From Cyanobium usitatum str. Tous (GTDB taxonomy: Bacteria; Cyanobacteriota; Cyanobacteriia; PCC-6307; Cyanobiaceae), in assembly GCF_963920485.1 (NCBI RefSeq), contig NZ_OY986431.1, forward strand, positions 2,046,001 through 2,110,000: a stretch of 64,000 nucleotides of DNA, read 5' to 3'. A program made the position numbers and the translations under genes. The notes under the pieces were generated by a model that saw only the letters and a program-made list of their open reading frames with translations, ran no database searches and was not told the DNA's origin. Of the stretch, positions 38,278 to 49,232 are shown in pieces; the stretch's first letter is position 1, and each line of letters opens with the position of its first letter.

Positions 38278-40686
38278 ATGGATTTGGCTGGCAATTCCCA
38301 CCTAGTGCCTCTGGGGAAACGGCCTTTAAGGAGGCTCGCTCGCCAACTATTAACAGCTGCTTGCCTATCCGCCCTATTTGCTCCAGAGGCTCTGGCAAGT
38401 GATACCCCCCCCAGCCAGCCAGGGGTAGTTAAAGCAGCTAGTTCAGTTAACCCTGCTCCCAACTTTGCTGTAATCAAGGCGGATCAGCAGGGCTACGACC
38501 AGCAACTGGGCCGCTTTGTTGCCACCGGCAACGTGGAAGCCCGCTTCAACGGCTGGCGCCTGCTGGCAGATCGAGTCGAACTGGCAGAACCCAGCCGCAG
38601 TGTCTACGCCAGCGGGCAAATTCGCCTGATCAAAGGAGATCAATACCTGCAGGCAAGCCGTCTGCGCTACAGCGACCTAGAAGGCAGCGGCGAACTTGAC
38701 GACGTCTATGGCGTCATCGACCAAGACACCCTTGCCCGGGACATCAATTCTCAAGAGGAGAACTCTCAAGAAGTCATATCTCAAGAACTCAAGGCCAAAA
38801 CGAACATTCAGCCATCTGAAGTCAGCCAACCAGCGTTTGCCTGTCCGCCACTCAGCTCAGATCCTGGCAATAGAACCCTGGTGCGGCTGCTGCCACCGGG
38901 TCGCAGCAGCCTGCCCACCATGCCAGCACCAGCCGGCTGCCCTGGCAGTGAGCTCTCCACTCCCGCTCTATCTCTAAATAGGGCACTGGAGTCAGTTGCT
39001 TTTGGCCCACCCCAGGCGGGCGGCCCGCAGCAGGGGCAATCCAGTCGAAACCCCAACAGCTCAACTAGCAAAGCACCCGAAATTGAACAACTGCCAGACG
39101 TGGATTCAAAGGTCAGAGATGTTGTTTTCCAGCAGAGCTGGAGCATCCGCTTCAAGCTTGATCTGGCTGCCGTAATCGACACCACCGACTCGCTCAACAG
39201 CAAGGGACAGGGCTACCGCCCACCCAAAGACAAAAAAGGCACGATCAGCCGAATCCGCTTTCAAGGAGCCCAAATCAAAATCCGAGGCAACCGCTGGACT
39301 GCCGAGCAGATCGCCTTCACCAATGACCCTTTCACACCAGCAGCTTCATGGGTTCTGGCCCGCAAAGTGGTGGCCGTAATGGATGGGAAAGGAAAGACAC
39401 GCATCAACAGCCGCAGCACTCAGATTTTGCTGGACGGCAAGATCTCCCTGCCGGCGATTACCAACACAACAATCGGCGCTGAGGAAGGTCGGCTTGCATT
39501 CGACACCGACAAACAAGACCGCGATGGTTTTTTTCTCGGCTACAACCTGGAGCCAATCAAGCTGGGGCAATGGGGAAGCTTGCAGCTCCAGCCCCAGCTG
39601 AATGTGCAGCGGGCTCTAGAAGGGCGCACCAGCAGTTACGCGCTTCCCGGACAAAACCTGGCCAGTCCGGGCAGCGAACAGACAGCCAAGATTGGCGACA
39701 TGTTTGGCCTGCTGGCGGCACTCAATCTGCCCGTGGGCTGGCTCACTCTGAATGCCGAGGCGAGTCTATCTACCTTTAATCCCAATAATTTCCGAGCCGG
39801 AACCCGTAGCACTACGAGCTTGACAGCTCCCTTGAGCCTGCCCGGCCATACAAGTGCCAATGCCAGCGCATTTGGCTCGTACAGAGAGCGGATTTACAAC
39901 GGCAGCCTTGGGCTGCAAACAGTAGTTTACTCCTACGGTGCCAATCTAGCAGGGAACGCGATATTAAACCAGTACAAAAATCCAGAAAACTCTCGCAAAG
40001 CCCCCTTCTTTGCTCCCGTCAATCTCAACTGGGCAGTCCAGTCAGGCTCCTATCAAGCCGAGCTTTTTGAGACAGATACCCTAGATACGATATGGCGCAG
40101 CTATGCCAACCTGGCAGCAAGCACAACTTTGCAGCTCTGGCAGGGCTCTGCCCTTGACGCCAGCGAAGATCCCAAGCGAGGCTTTCGTTATTCCCCCATA
40201 CCGGTCGCACCCAGCTTCGGAATCAACTTCGGAGCCAGTGGCTACGTGGCCACCTATAGCGATGGAGCAAACCAGAACACCCTCACCCTGTGGGGCGGGC
40301 CTTCGTTCACGCTGGGGCAGTTTGATCGGCCCGTATTCGATTACACCCGCTTTTCTGCCTCAATCGCCGGCACCTTTTTAAATGGAGCCAGCCCCTTTGG
40401 CTTTGATCGCACGGTAGATCTGCGCACCCTTAGTTTTCAAGCAGCCCAACAGATCTACGGCCCAATTGTGCTGGAAGCTGGTGCCACCTTCAACATTGAC
40501 AATGGCTCCGAATTCTATGGCGACGTTTCCTATTCCTATGTGGAATTAAAACTGCAACGCCGCTCCTACGAGCTCGGGGTCTACTACAGCCCCTATGACG
40601 GCATCGGCGGCATCCGCGTCAAACTCAACGACTTCAACTTCACTGGCAGTGGCACACCCTTCGTGTCCAGGCCTAGAAGCCGTTGA
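38278..40686 (+). CDS. LptD/OstA-like outer-membrane protein (DUF3769)
   Basis: An 802-residue protein I place in the cyanobacterial DUF3769 family, the local LptD counterpart for lipopolysaccharide insertion. Signal peptide (LLTAACLSALFAPEALA), an OstA/LptA-like domain (FVATGNVEARFNGWRLLADR, SVYASGQIRLI; near 65-150), then a linker of about 120 low-complexity residues containing repeated SQE (near 156-175), then a large beta barrel (about 290-802) ending [19 protein letters not shown]. No terminal aromatic residue is seen. It converges on leuD with a 14-nt overlap. Confidence 0.8.
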   Translation: MDLAGNSHLVPLGKRPLRRLARQLLTAACLSALFAPEALASDTPPSQPGVVKAASSVNPAPNFAVIKADQQGYDQQLGRFVATGNVEARFNGWRLLADRVELAEPSRSVYASGQIRLIKGDQYLQASRLRYSDLEGSGELDDVYGVIDQDTLARDINSQEENSQEVISQELKAKTNIQPSEVSQPAFACPPLSSDPGNRTLVRLLPPGRSSLPTMPAPAGCPGSELSTPALSLNRALESVAFGPPQAGGPQQGQSSRNPNSSTSKAPEIEQLPDVDSKVRDVVFQQSWSIRFKLDLAAVIDTTDSLNSKGQGYRPPKDKKGTISRIRFQGAQIKIRGNRWTAEQIAFTNDPFTPAASWVLARKVVAVMDGKGKTRINSRSTQILLDGKISLPAITNTTIGAEEGRLAFDTDKQDRDGFFLGYNLEPIKLGQWGSLQLQPQLNVQRALEGRTSSYALPGQNLASPGSEQTAKIGDMFGLLAALNLPVGWLTLNAEASLSTFNPNNFRAGTRSTTSLTAPLSLPGHTSANASAFGSYRERIYNGSLGLQTVVYSYGANLAGNAILNQYKNPENSRKAPFFAPVNLNWAVQSGSYQAELFETDTLDTIWRSYANLAASTTLQLWQGSALDASEDPKRGFRYSPIPVAPSFGINFGASGYVATYSDGANQNTLTLWGGPSFTLGQFDRPVFDYTRFSASIAGTFLNGASPFGFDRTVDLRTLSFQAAQQIYGPIVLEAGATFNIDNGSEFYGDVSYSYVELKLQRRSYELGVYYSPYDGIGGIRVKLNDFNFTGSGTPFVSRPRSR

Positions 40687-41299
40687 TATAGGGCAATGAT
40701 GCAGCTGTGCGAGTTAGCTCGCCGGCGTGGGCCAGCAACTGGGAGGTGGCATCCCATTGCCCAGAAGCCAGCATCTGCTGGGGACCGGCCTGGAGTTCTA
40801 GCTGCCAAAGCTGGCCCTGGGAGTCCTCCAGGGAGGCCGTAGCCAGCGACAAGTTCAGCTCTTGGGCAGGATCGGCGATCAGCTGCTCTTGCAGGCTCAG
40901 CACGCTGGCGTGGGATGCGGTGAAACAGGGAATTCCCAAGGCCAGACAGTTGCCATAGAAGATCTCAGCAAAGCTTTCCCCCACCACCGCCCGGATACCC
41001 CAGCGCATCAGCGCCTGGGGAGCATGCTCACGACTTGAGCCACAACCAAAGTTGCGGTTCACAACCAGCACAGAGGCTCCCTGCAGCTCTGCTCGATCGA
41101 AGGGATGCTCCCCAGAGAGCTCGGCCCGATCATCGGCAAACACCTGCTCACCAAGCCCGTCAAAGGTGACACATTTAAGAAAGCGGGCTGGAATGATTCG
41201 GTCGGTGTCAATGTCATCGCCAGCGATGACAACGGCGCGCCCGCGCACAGCCGCGATAGGACCAAAGGGGAAGCTGGAGGTGGTCATGGCCGCGGTCAT
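40673..41299 (-). CDS. leuD: 3-isopropylmalate dehydratase small subunit
   Basis: Small subunit of the LeuCD isomerase in leucine synthesis (2-isopropylmalate to 3-isopropylmalate). The 208-residue protein has [16 protein letters not shown] (near 28-43), the [15 protein letters not shown] motif (near 82-96) and [17 protein letters not shown] 41299 overlaps the leuC stop (ATGA); an ATG at 41287 is a weaker option. Confidence 0.96.
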   Translation of the reverse strand: MTAAMTTSSFPFGPIAAVRGRAVVIAGDDIDTDRIIPARFLKCVTFDGLGEQVFADDRAELSGEHPFDRAELQGASVLVVNRNFGCGSSREHAPQALMRWGIRAVVGESFAEIFYGNCLALGIPCFTASHASVLSLQEQLIADPAQELNLSLATASLEDSQGQLWQLELQAGPQQMLASGQWDATSQLLAHAGELTRTAASLPYINGF

Positions 41300-42711
41300 G
41301 GCGTGGTGTTAATCATCTGGCGCACATCACACACTTTGCCGGCAATTGCGGCCGCAGCCACCATCGCCGGACTCATCAGCAGGGTGCGTCCGCTAGCCGA
41401 GCCCTGGCGACCCTTGAAGTTGCGATTACTTGAACTAGCACTGATCTGACGGCCCTCAAGCCGGTCTGGATTCATGGCCAGGCACATCGAACAGCCGGGC
41501 TCACGCCACTCAAAGCCTGCCTCCCTAAACACCTGATCAAGTCCCTCCGCTACCGCAGCCGCCGCCACCTGTTCAGAACCAGGCACCACAAACGCCTTGA
41601 TGCCCGGAGCCACATGGCGCCCCTTGGCCACCGCCGCAGCCGCCTGCAAATCGGACAGGCGCCCATTGGTGCAGCTGCCAATGAAGCAAACATCCACCGC
41701 TGTGCCGGCAATCGCAGTGCCGGGCTGCAGATCCATATAGCGGTAGGCCTCCTGGGCCAGGGGCCGTTCATCTGGCTCTGTCTGCTCCAAGGTTGGCACC
41801 GTTTCATCAACACCGATTCCCTGGCCGGGGGTGATCCCCCAGGTGACCGTCGGCGCAATGGCCGCAGCATCGAAGCGCACCTCATCATCAAAAGCTGCGT
41901 CTGCGCCACTGGCCAGGCCACGCCACCAGGCCACGGCCCGCTCCCAGGCTTCAGCCTTAGGGGCATAGGGCCGGCCTTGCAGGTAGGCAAAGGTGACGGC
42001 GTCGGGGTTGACGTAGCCGCAGCGGGCACCGCCCTCGATCGCCATGTTGCAGAGGGTCATGCGCTCCTCCATCGCCAAAGCATCGATGGCGGGGCCGGCG
42101 AATTCGTAGGCGTAGCCCACACCACCTTTGACACCCAACACCCGGATGATGTGCAGCACCAAGTCTTTGGCATAGACGCCAGGCTGCAGCTGCCCTTCTA
42201 CCCAAATCCGCCGCACCTTGAGCTTGCCCATCGACAGGCTCTGGCTGGCCAGCACATCGCGCACCTGGCTGGTGCCAATGCCAAAGGCAATCGCTCCAAA
42301 AGCCCCGTGGGTGGAGGTGTGGGAGTCGCCGCAGGCGACGGTCATACCCGGCTGGGTTAGACCCAATTCGGGGGCAATCACATGCACGATTCCCTGGCGG
42401 CCGCTGCCGAGGCCATGCAAAGGGATGGCGTAGTCACTGCAGTTGCGCTCGAGGGTGGCGAGCATCTCCTCCGCCAGGGGATCAGCGAAGGGGCGCGCCT
42501 GGGAGGTGGTGGGCACGATGTGATCAACCGTGGCCACGGTGCGCTCCGGGAGTCGCACCGGCAGGCCCAGATCTTTCAAGGCTGCAAAGGCCTGGGGGCT
42601 GGTCACCTCATGAATCAGGTGCAAACCGATAAACAATTGGGTGGAGCCGCCAGGCAACTGGGCCACCCGATGCAGATCCCAGACCTTGTCGTAGAGGGTG
42701 CCGGCACTCAC
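41296..42711 (-). CDS. leuC: 3-isopropylmalate dehydratase large subunit
   Basis: Catalytic subunit of isopropylmalate isomerase, a [4Fe-4S] aconitase-family enzyme. Motifs: [56 protein letters not shown] and [13 protein letters not shown] (cluster Cys). GTG 42711 gives 471 residues, the usual length. leuC-leuD overlap by 4 nt. cinA lies 28 nt upstream on the same strand. Confidence 0.96.
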   Translation of the reverse strand: MSAGTLYDKVWDLHRVAQLPGGSTQLFIGLHLIHEVTSPQAFAALKDLGLPVRLPERTVATVDHIVPTTSQARPFADPLAEEMLATLERNCSDYAIPLHGLGSGRQGIVHVIAPELGLTQPGMTVACGDSHTSTHGAFGAIAFGIGTSQVRDVLASQSLSMGKLKVRRIWVEGQLQPGVYAKDLVLHIIRVLGVKGGVGYAYEFAGPAIDALAMEERMTLCNMAIEGGARCGYVNPDAVTFAYLQGRPYAPKAEAWERAVAWWRGLASGADAAFDDEVRFDAAAIAPTVTWGITPGQGIGVDETVPTLEQTEPDERPLAQEAYRYMDLQPGTAIAGTAVDVCFIGSCTNGRLSDLQAAAAVAKGRHVAPGIKAFVVPGSEQVAAAAVAEGLDQVFREAGFEWREPGCSMCLAMNPDRLEGRQISASSSNRNFKGRQGSASGRTLLMSPAMVAAAAIAGKVCDVRQMINTTP

Positions 42712-42739
42712 GCAAGGTCCGTTCGACTGAAGCTTCAGC

Positions 42740-44020
42740 CTAAAGCTGCGCCCCGGGGCAGTCGGCCAGCCGCAGGCGCAAGCGATGGAGCGCCTCACCG
42801 GTAGTCAAGCGCTGAATCCAGGCCCGGCCCCGCGTGGCGCCAAAGCGCACTGCCTCGCTGCTGCCACCATCCGGGCCGGCAATGGCGATATGCACAAGTC
42901 CCACCGGCTTCTCAGTGCTGCCACCCCCGGGGCCGGCGATGCCGGTCACAGCAATGGCCCAGGTGGCACCAGTCGCACGGCGGGCGCCCTCAGCCATGGC
43001 GAGGGCCACCGGATCGCTCACGGCGCCGTGGCTCTCAAGCAGGGCCTGCGGCACCCCAAGCAACGCCTGCTTAATCGAGTTGGCGTAGGCAATCACGCCA
43101 CCAACAAAGCCATCAGAGGCTCCGGGCACCGCCGCCAGGGCCGCCCCCAGCCCACCGCCAGTGCAGCTCTCAGCTACCGCCAGCGTCTCACCGCGGCGGC
43201 GCAGCTGCTCGAGCACCACGCTGGCCAGGCTGTCGCCATCGGCGCCGAAGCAGGCCCTACCGGAGCGGGCCCGGATCTGGGCCTCAAGCGGAGCCAGCAG
43301 AATCTGGGCTTCAGCAACGCTGGCTGCCCTGGCCGTGAGGCGCAGCTTCACCTCACCGGCGCCGGCGTAGGGCGCCACAGTTGGGTTTTCGAGCGCCAGC
43401 AGATCGGCCATCTGCTCAGCCAGAGCCGACTCGGAGACGCCCCAAAAGCGCAACATGCGACTGGCGAACACCCCCTCAGCCAAACCAGCTGAGCGCAGCC
43501 ATGGCTCTGCGGTGCCAAACCACATCGCCTCCATTTCGCTTGGCACGCCAGGGAAAGTGAGCACGGTGAATCCGGGCTGGATGCCCGGGGCCGCCGGCGG
43601 GGTCCAGATCATGCCGGGGGCGGTGCCGGTGGGATTTGGCAACACCGCCGCCCCTTCTGGCAGAAATGCCTGCTTGCGGTTGCTGGGGGAACAGAAACGG
43701 CCGCGGGCGCCGATGCGGGCCTGGATGGCGCTCCAGATCTCTGGGTGCTCCACCAGGGGCGTGTCAAAAGCAGCAGCGATAGCTTCGGTGGTTAGGTCGT
43801 CTGGGGTCGGGCCAAGGCCGCCGGTAGTGATCAACACCCGGCAGCGCCCTGCCGCTTCCCGCACCGCTGCCATCAGGCGCGGGCGGTTGTCGCCAACCAC
43901 GCTCTGGCGCTGGTGGGCGATGCCCAGGGCTGCCAGCTGCTCGGCCAGCCAGCGGGCATTGCCATTAGTGATGTTGCCGAGCAGCAGCTCGGTGCCGATG
44001 CAGAGGATCTCGGCTGTCAC
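42740..44020 (-). CDS. cinA: competence/damage-inducible protein CinA (nicotinamide-nucleotide amidase)
   Basis: Two domains: an N-terminal MoCF/ADP-ribose-pyrophosphatase-like part ([38 protein letters not shown]) and a C-terminal CinA amidase part ([20 protein letters not shown] near 278, [20 protein letters not shown]). CinA recycles NMN to nicotinic acid mononucleotide. Length 426. Start GTG 44020. It follows wecA by 4 nt. Confidence 0.95.
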   Translation of the reverse strand: MTAEILCIGTELLLGNITNGNARWLAEQLAALGIAHQRQSVVGDNRPRLMAAVREAAGRCRVLITTGGLGPTPDDLTTEAIAAAFDTPLVEHPEIWSAIQARIGARGRFCSPSNRKQAFLPEGAAVLPNPTGTAPGMIWTPPAAPGIQPGFTVLTFPGVPSEMEAMWFGTAEPWLRSAGLAEGVFASRMLRFWGVSESALAEQMADLLALENPTVAPYAGAGEVKLRLTARAASVAEAQILLAPLEAQIRARSGRACFGADGDSLASVVLEQLRRRGETLAVAESCTGGGLGAALAAVPGASDGFVGGVIAYANSIKQALLGVPQALLESHGAVSDPVALAMAEGARRATGATWAIAVTGIAGPGGGSTEKPVGLVHIAIAGPDGGSSEAVRFGATRGRAWIQRLTTGEALHRLRLRLADCPGAQL

Positions 44021-44024
44021 AGCC

Positions 44025-45122
44025 TCACAGCTCCCGGTTGGCCGCAGGCTGCTGCAAGGCCCGGCGAGTACTAACCAGCACCCAGATCAACACCGCAGTA
44101 GCCAGGGCCAGCCAGAGAAAGCGCAATTCCGCATTCACCAGCACCAGGGCCAGGGAGCCCAACCACTGGGTGAAGGCATAAATCAGCAACACGGTGCGGC
44201 GATGACTCAGTCCCGTCCTCAGCAGCCGGTGGTGCAGGTGGCGCCGATCGGGATAGAAGGGAGAGTGGCCTTCGCTGAGGCGACCCATGATCACAGCCGA
44301 CATGTCGGCCAAGGGCAGCGACAGGATCAACAGAGGTAGCAGCAGGCTGACGCTGGTGAGCCCCTTGGCCGGGCCGACGATGCTGATCGCCGCCAGAGCA
44401 AAGCCCAAGAAATAGGAGCCGCCGTCGCCCATAAAGATGCGGGCAGGGTTGAAGTTGTGGCGCAGGAAACCGAGGCAGCTGCCGGCCAGCGCCGCGGCCA
44501 GCAGGCCAGCAGCAGGCTGATGCAGGCTGAAGCTCACCGACAACAAACCCACTGCAGCGATACCGCTCACGCCCGCTGCCAGACCATCAAGACCATCGAG
44601 CCAGTTGATGGCGTTGGTGATACCCACCAACCAGATCACCGTTGCCAGCAGGCTTAGCCACTCTGGCAATGGCAGCAGCAGATCAGAGCCTCCCCACCAG
44701 CCCATGGGGATCTCGATATTGCCGATGCGCACGCCCTCGTTCCAGGCAACCATCGAAATGGCCAACTGGCCGGCCAAGCGGGGCAGGGGCGGCAGGGCAT
44801 AGAGATCATCTGCCAGCCCGATCAAGAAAAAGCAAAGGGCGCCGGCCAGGGTGGTCCAGATCAGCTGGTCCTTCTCAGCGGGCAGGTTGGCGAACCCACC
44901 CAAGGCCCAGATAAGGCCCAGGGCTGCACTGAAGGCGATAACAATGCCGACCCCGCCAAGGCGCACCATCGGTGAGGTGTGCTGCTTGCGCGCATCGGGA
45001 GCATCCACCAATCCCCAGCGCAGTCCGAGCCCGCGTACCACTGGCACCACTAGAGCCGTGCACAGAGCAGCAACGGCAAAAGTGAGCAAGGCGGCCGCGT
45101 TGGGGCTGTAGGCGAGGGTCAC
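44025..45122 (-). CDS. WecA/TagO-type undecaprenyl-phosphate GlcNAc-1-phosphate transferase
   Basis: A 365-residue, about 11-helix membrane enzyme that starts polysaccharide repeat units by moving a sugar phosphate to undecaprenyl phosphate. Motifs: [19 protein letters not shown] (Asp pair), [33 protein letters not shown] and the C-terminal [18 protein letters not shown] 45122 is preferred; TTG 45140 is possible. It pairs logically with the WecG/TagA-type enzyme at 59681, though they are 15 kb apart. Confidence 0.88.
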   Translation of the reverse strand: MTLAYSPNAAALLTFAVAALCTALVVPVVRGLGLRWGLVDAPDARKQHTSPMVRLGGVGIVIAFSAALGLIWALGGFANLPAEKDQLIWTTLAGALCFFLIGLADDLYALPPLPRLAGQLAISMVAWNEGVRIGNIEIPMGWWGGSDLLLPLPEWLSLLATVIWLVGITNAINWLDGLDGLAAGVSGIAAVGLLSVSFSLHQPAAGLLAAALAGSCLGFLRHNFNPARIFMGDGGSYFLGFALAAISIVGPAKGLTSVSLLLPLLILSLPLADMSAVIMGRLSEGHSPFYPDRRHLHHRLLRTGLSHRRTVLLIYAFTQWLGSLALVLVNAELRFLWLALATAVLIWVLVSTRRALQQPAANREL

Positions 45123-45186
45123 TGAACCAGACCGAAGCAAGCCGAAAAATGGCCTTCAGCACCCACCTTACGGGCGTTGAACTGGA

Positions 45187-46476
45187 TCAAGCGTGCTGAA
45201 GCTCACGCGCTGCTGCGTAAAGGGGGAAGCGCTCACAGAGAGCCGCAACCCGATCGCGGCAGCGCTGCTCAATGGCGCTGTCTTCGGGATTGAGCAAGCG
45301 ATCGGCGATCACATCGGCCACCTCGCGGAAGGCGGCCTCGTCAAAACCGCGGGTGGTGCAGGCAGCGGTGCCCAGGCGCAGGCCGCTGGTCACGAAGGGC
45401 GACTGGGGATCGAAGGGCACGGTGTTCTTGTTGGCTGTGATGTGGACATCACTCACCAGCAGGTCGGCCACCTTGCCAGTCATGCCGATGCCGCGCAGAT
45501 CCAGCAACACGATGTGGTTGTCGGTGCCACCGCTCACCACGGCGATGCCGCGCTCCTGGATGCGCTCGGCGAGGGCCTGGGCGTTGGCCACCACCTGCTG
45601 GCTGTAGACGCGGAAGCTGGGCTGTAGGGCCTCACCAAAGGCCACCGCCTTGGCGGCGATCACGTGCTCGAGCGGGCCGCCCTGGCTACCGGGGAACACG
45701 GCCTTATCGAACTGCTTGCCGAACTCGGCATCGCGGCAGAGGATCAGGCCGCCGCGGGGCCCCCGCAGGGTCTTATGGGTGGTGGTGGTCACCACGTCGC
45801 AATGGGGCACCGGATTGGGGTGCACGCCCGCCGCCACCAGGCCGGCGATGTGGGCCATATCGGCCAGCAGGTAGGCGCCCACCTCATCGGCGATGGCGCG
45901 GAAGACCGCAAAATCAATGCTGCGGGGATAGGCGGAATAGCCGCAGACGATCAGCTTGGGCTTGTGCTCCAGGGCCAGCTGGCGGATGGTGTCGAAGTTG
46001 AGCTGCTGGCTGTCGGGGTCGACGCCGTAGTGCACGGCCTTGAACCACTTGCCGCTCACATTCACCGGCGAGCCGTGGGTGAGGTGGCCGCCGTGGCTGA
46101 GATCCATGCCCAGGATCGTGTCGCCGGGCTGCAGCAGCGCCAGGAAGACGGCGAAGTTGGCCTGGGCGCCGCTGTGGGGCTGCACATTGGCCCAGGCGGC
46201 ACCAAACAGCTCCTTGGCCCGCTCGATCGCCAGCTCCTCGATCGCATCGACATGCTCACAGCCGCCGTAGTAGCGCTTGGATGGCAGGCCTTCGGCATAT
46301 TTATTTGTGAGCACCGAGCCCTGCGCCTCCATTACGGCCCGGGAGGCAAAGTTCTCAGAGGCGATCAGCTCCAGGTGGGTTTCCTGGCGCTGCAGCTCCT
46401 TTTCAATCAGCCCGGCGATGGCGGGATCTCCGGCAGCTAGGGACTGGTTGAGGGCAGCACCGCCGGGGTTGGCCAT
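45187..46476 (-). CDS. glyA: serine hydroxymethyltransferase
   Basis: PLP enzyme interconverting serine and glycine with tetrahydrofolate. The 429-residue protein has [57 protein letters not shown] and the PLP-lysine region [17 protein letters not shown] (near 225-241). ATG 46476. Its product methylenetetrahydrofolate feeds ThyX and PurH in the same window. Confidence 0.97.
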   Translation of the reverse strand: MANPGGAALNQSLAAGDPAIAGLIEKELQRQETHLELIASENFASRAVMEAQGSVLTNKYAEGLPSKRYYGGCEHVDAIEELAIERAKELFGAAWANVQPHSGAQANFAVFLALLQPGDTILGMDLSHGGHLTHGSPVNVSGKWFKAVHYGVDPDSQQLNFDTIRQLALEHKPKLIVCGYSAYPRSIDFAVFRAIADEVGAYLLADMAHIAGLVAAGVHPNPVPHCDVVTTTTHKTLRGPRGGLILCRDAEFGKQFDKAVFPGSQGGPLEHVIAAKAVAFGEALQPSFRVYSQQVVANAQALAERIQERGIAVVSGGTDNHIVLLDLRGIGMTGKVADLLVSDVHITANKNTVPFDPQSPFVTSGLRLGTAACTTRGFDEAAFREVADVIADRLLNPEDSAIEQRCRDRVAALCERFPLYAAARELQHA

Positions 46477-46553
46477 GGTTAAGGGTTAATTCGTCCGATG
46501 ATCGTAAAGACCGGCGCCCGGCAAGGGATACCTCCATGTCGAAGCCAAGCCAC

Positions 46554-46579
46554 AAAAAAACCGCCCAAAGAGCGGTTTT
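46554..46579 (-). terminator. Rho-independent terminator of tRNA-Arg
   Basis: On the minus strand, an 8-bp stem (AAAACCGC / GCGGTTTT, loop of 7) is followed by seven T residues. It starts 9 nt past the tRNA-Arg 3' end and should end that transcript before glyA. Confidence 0.75.
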
Positions 46580-46587
46580 GAAAGAAG

Positions 46588-46661
46588 CGCGCCTGGAGAG
46601 ATTCGAACTCCCGACCCTCTGATCCGTAGTCAGATGCTCTAATCCGCTGAGCTACAAGCGC
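46588..46661 (-). tRNA. tRNA-Arg (anticodon ACG)
   Basis: A 74-nt cloverleaf on the minus strand: acceptor GCGCTTG/CAGGCGC, D-arm AGCTCAGCGGATTAGAGC, anticodon stem TCTGA/TCAGA with loop CTACGGA (anticodon ACG, presumably A34 edited to inosine), T-arm with GTTCGAATC. Discriminator G; CCA not encoded. A terminator follows. Confidence 0.95.
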
Positions 46662-46725
46662 ATAGGCCCATTCTCACCGCACGGAGGGCCCATCCGTCAA
46701 ACACCCCGTCCTCGCCTCCCCATCA

Positions 46726-46965
46726 ATGCCCATCCGCTGGTACGGCCCCGCCAACCCCGAAGACCCCACTTACAGGCACTTCGAACGGATCGTGAACCTG
46801 ACACTCCACGCCGCCCTATTCGCCGCCCTGAATAGCGGCCTCTGGTTGGTACAGGAAATGCGTCACCCCTGGGCCCACCTCAACTGGCTCAGCCTGGGTT
46901 GGTTGCTGGTGTTGCTGGTGCACGCTGGCGCTGTAGTGGCTCTGCGTCCAACCCCCCGGCCATGA
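46726..46965 (+). CDS. small two-helix membrane protein (2TM-like)
   Basis: A 79-residue protein with two membrane helices (LTLHAALFAALNSGLWLV and LSLGWLLVLLVHAGAVVAL) joined by HPWAHLNW, a pattern like the 2TM domain found in bacteria. Function unknown. ATG 46726. The stop overlaps the DUF3181 start (ATGA), and with the gene at 47277 it makes a three-gene run. Confidence 0.66.
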   Translation: MPIRWYGPANPEDPTYRHFERIVNLTLHAALFAALNSGLWLVQEMRHPWAHLNWLSLGWLLVLLVHAGAVVALRPTPRP

Positions 46966-47252
46966 CCCTCTCCGCCACAGACCTAAAAGAACTGGAACTG
47001 GCCCTGGCAGATCGCCTTTATATGCAAGTAGCCAGTTGGCATCTCTACCTCGGCGACGCCGGCCTGGCCCAGGTCCTGGCGATCGAATGTTCCGCCCGGC
47101 TGGACCAGGGGGCGGAGGTGTGCGCGCGCCAGGCCCTTGAGGCGGTGCAGGTGCCGATCGGGGCCGGTTCCACCCGGCTGCCCCTGGCTCGGCTGGTGCC
47201 CGCCGGCCAGCTGCGGGACCTCGAAGAGGTGCTGGAGCAGTTTTGCCGATAA
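46962..47252 (+). CDS. DUF3181 family protein
   Basis: A 96-residue protein of the cyanobacterial DUF3181 family by its pattern LADRLYMQVASWHLYLGDAG (near 13-32), LAQVLAIEC and VPIGAGSTRLPLARLVP. Soluble, helical; function unknown. ATG 46962 overlaps the upstream stop by 4 nt. Confidence 0.75.
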   Translation: MTLSATDLKELELALADRLYMQVASWHLYLGDAGLAQVLAIECSARLDQGAEVCARQALEAVQVPIGAGSTRLPLARLVPAGQLRDLEEVLEQFCR

Positions 47253-47276
47253 GGTTGCCCCAACTGGCGACGGGCT

Positions 47277-47537
47277 GTGCTGGTCATTGAGGTCACCAAC
47301 GCCCGCGATGTGGTGCGACAACGCCTAGGTCGCTTGGGCGGACGCCTAATTGGCAAGGTGGTGGACGCCGAGGCCCAGGTTGAAAAAGCCCTGATTCAGG
47401 AGCTAGAGACGGCCTTCAAGGAATTCGGCATTGAGGCACGCATCTTTTCGGTGGACGGCCCCCGCATGCTGGGTCGCTCCCACCTAGAGATTCCAGTACA
47501 GGTGCGAGCTGAACGGGACGTTCGCCTCGACCCTTAG
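47277..47537 (+). CDS. conserved cyanobacterial protein of unknown function
   Basis: An 86-residue protein with a strong alternating pattern: LVIEVTNARDVVRQRLGRLG, GKVVDAEAQVEKALIQELET and FGIEARIFSVDGPRMLGRSH. I recognise this as common in picocyanobacteria but cannot name a family. Start GTG 47277. Its 3' end overlaps murJ by 4 nt tail to tail. Confidence 0.66.
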   Translation: MLVIEVTNARDVVRQRLGRLGGRLIGKVVDAEAQVEKALIQELETAFKEFGIEARIFSVDGPRMLGRSHLEIPVQVRAERDVRLDP

Positions 47538-49159
47538 CGCCTCGCGCCAATGCGAGGCAAGCGATCGCGCAACTGGTCGGTCAGATCCTTGACCTCTGGC
47601 ACCTGGGCAAGGCTGGCCACCACGCCATAGATCAACACGCCCACTCCGCCGGCAAAGCTGCACTCCAGCAGCCGGCCCCAAAGACCAATGGGCCAGGCCA
47701 CAGTTACCGACACGCCCCAGGCCGCCAGTCCGGCCAGTACGGCAGCACCGAACAGCTGCATCGTGTCGCGCAGCCACAGCCGCAGTGGCAGCCCGCCGAG
47801 CTTTGTCTGCAGCGCCAGCAGCAAACCAACACAGGTGATCAGATTCACCGCCACGGTGGCCAGCACCAGGCCGGCGGCGCCGCAATAGAGCCCAGGCAGC
47901 AGCTGGCCCTGGCCGGGCACTGGTCCGCCCACGAAAGCCCAACAGAAGATTGCATTCAGCCCGATCCCCGCCAGCGACCAGCGGAACGGGGTAACCCCAT
48001 CGCCGAGGGCGTAGAACACCCGCACCAGCACATCGCGGGCCAGATAGGCGGGCATGCCGATGCCGTAGGCCATCAGCAGGTTGCCCACCAACTCCGCAGC
48101 ACCGGCATTGAAAGCCCCCCGCTCATAGATCAGCGCCACGATGGGCAAAGCCAGCGCCACCATCAAGGCCCCCAAGGGCAGCATGCTGGCGTTGGAGAGC
48201 ATCAGCCCCTGGCGGATACGACCAACCAGCTCAGGTCGATCGTCCGGTGCCGTCAGCCGGGCATAAACCGGCAATAGCGGCACCAGCAGGGCATTGGAGA
48301 GCAGCCCGAGGGGCGTTTGCACCAGCAGGTTGGCGTAGCCCAGACCCGCCGCCGCCGCCGGGATGCCCGAAGCGAAAAACAAGGACACAAACACATTGAT
48401 CTGCAGCATCCCCGAGGAGAGGGTGGCGGGCCCCATCACCTGCAGCACCTCGCGCACACCGGGGTCCCGCCAGTCCCACACCAGCTGAAAGCGTTGCAGC
48501 CCTTGCCGGGCCAGGGCTGGCAGCTGAATCAGCCACTGCAGCACCGCCCCCAAAGTGGTCGAGCCGGCCAGCACCACGCCGCCGAGCACGGCCGTGGTGG
48601 GCAGGGTGATCGCTGCACCGAGCTGCCACCACAGCACGGCGATACCAGCGATCACGGCCACGCTCGAGAGCAAGGGGCTCACCGAGGGCAACCAAAACTC
48701 ATCAGCAGCATTAAGGGCTCCAAAGCCCAGGCCGATCAGCCCGGCAAATAGGGCCATCGGCGCCATCCAACGCAGCTGCAGCACGGCGATGTCGTGGCGG
48801 GTGGCATCCAGGCCCGGGCCCACCAGGGTGATCAGGGGGCCAGCGAACACCAACAGCAACACCGTCACCCCGAGCAACCCCGCCCCCACCAGGGTGTTGA
48901 TTGCGGCCAGCACGTAGGCGCCCTCCTGGCGGGGCCGGCGGGCCAGCACGCTCACCATGGCGCTGTGGAAAGGTCCGTTGATGCCGCCCAGCAGGATCAG
49001 CAGAAAGCCGGGCAGCACGTAGGCGTAGTTGTAGGCGTCGTAAGCAGCGCCAACGCCGAAGGCCGCTGCAATGGCCTGCTGCCGCACCAGGCCGGCCAAC
49101 TTGCTGAGGGCAGTGGCCACTGCCACAACCAGGGCAATGCGCCTGAGGGACTTTGCCAT
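47534..49159 (-). CDS. murJ: lipid II flippase MurJ (MviN)
   Basis: Integral membrane flippase moving lipid II across the plasma membrane for peptidoglycan synthesis. The 541-residue protein has about 14 helices, starting SLRRIALVVAVATALSKLAG, with FLLILLGGINGPFHSAMVSV and the LLPVYARLTAPDD loop typical of MurJ. ATG 49159 is preferred over upstream in-frame sequence that lies within the sfsA leader. It is divergent from sfsA. Confidence 0.92.
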   Translation of the reverse strand: MAKSLRRIALVVAVATALSKLAGLVRQQAIAAAFGVGAAYDAYNYAYVLPGFLLILLGGINGPFHSAMVSVLARRPRQEGAYVLAAINTLVGAGLLGVTVLLLVFAGPLITLVGPGLDATRHDIAVLQLRWMAPMALFAGLIGLGFGALNAADEFWLPSVSPLLSSVAVIAGIAVLWWQLGAAITLPTTAVLGGVVLAGSTTLGAVLQWLIQLPALARQGLQRFQLVWDWRDPGVREVLQVMGPATLSSGMLQINVFVSLFFASGIPAAAAGLGYANLLVQTPLGLLSNALLVPLLPVYARLTAPDDRPELVGRIRQGLMLSNASMLPLGALMVALALPIVALIYERGAFNAGAAELVGNLLMAYGIGMPAYLARDVLVRVFYALGDGVTPFRWSLAGIGLNAIFCWAFVGGPVPGQGQLLPGLYCGAAGLVLATVAVNLITCVGLLLALQTKLGGLPLRLWLRDTMQLFGAAVLAGLAAWGVSVTVAWPIGLWGRLLECSFAGGVGVLIYGVVASLAQVPEVKDLTDQLRDRLPRIGARR

Positions 49160-49232
49160 CCAATGGGACCCAAGGCCCGGGAGTTGGCGGCAGTATGGCC
49201 GGCCTGCTCCAATCCACCCCAGCCTGCCCGCC

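Noticed and set aside
45664-46440. 258-codon open frame antisense to glyA
   Set aside because: It mirrors the strongly biased codons of glyA on the other strand; the translation has no recognisable domain and is typical of GC-rich shadow frames.
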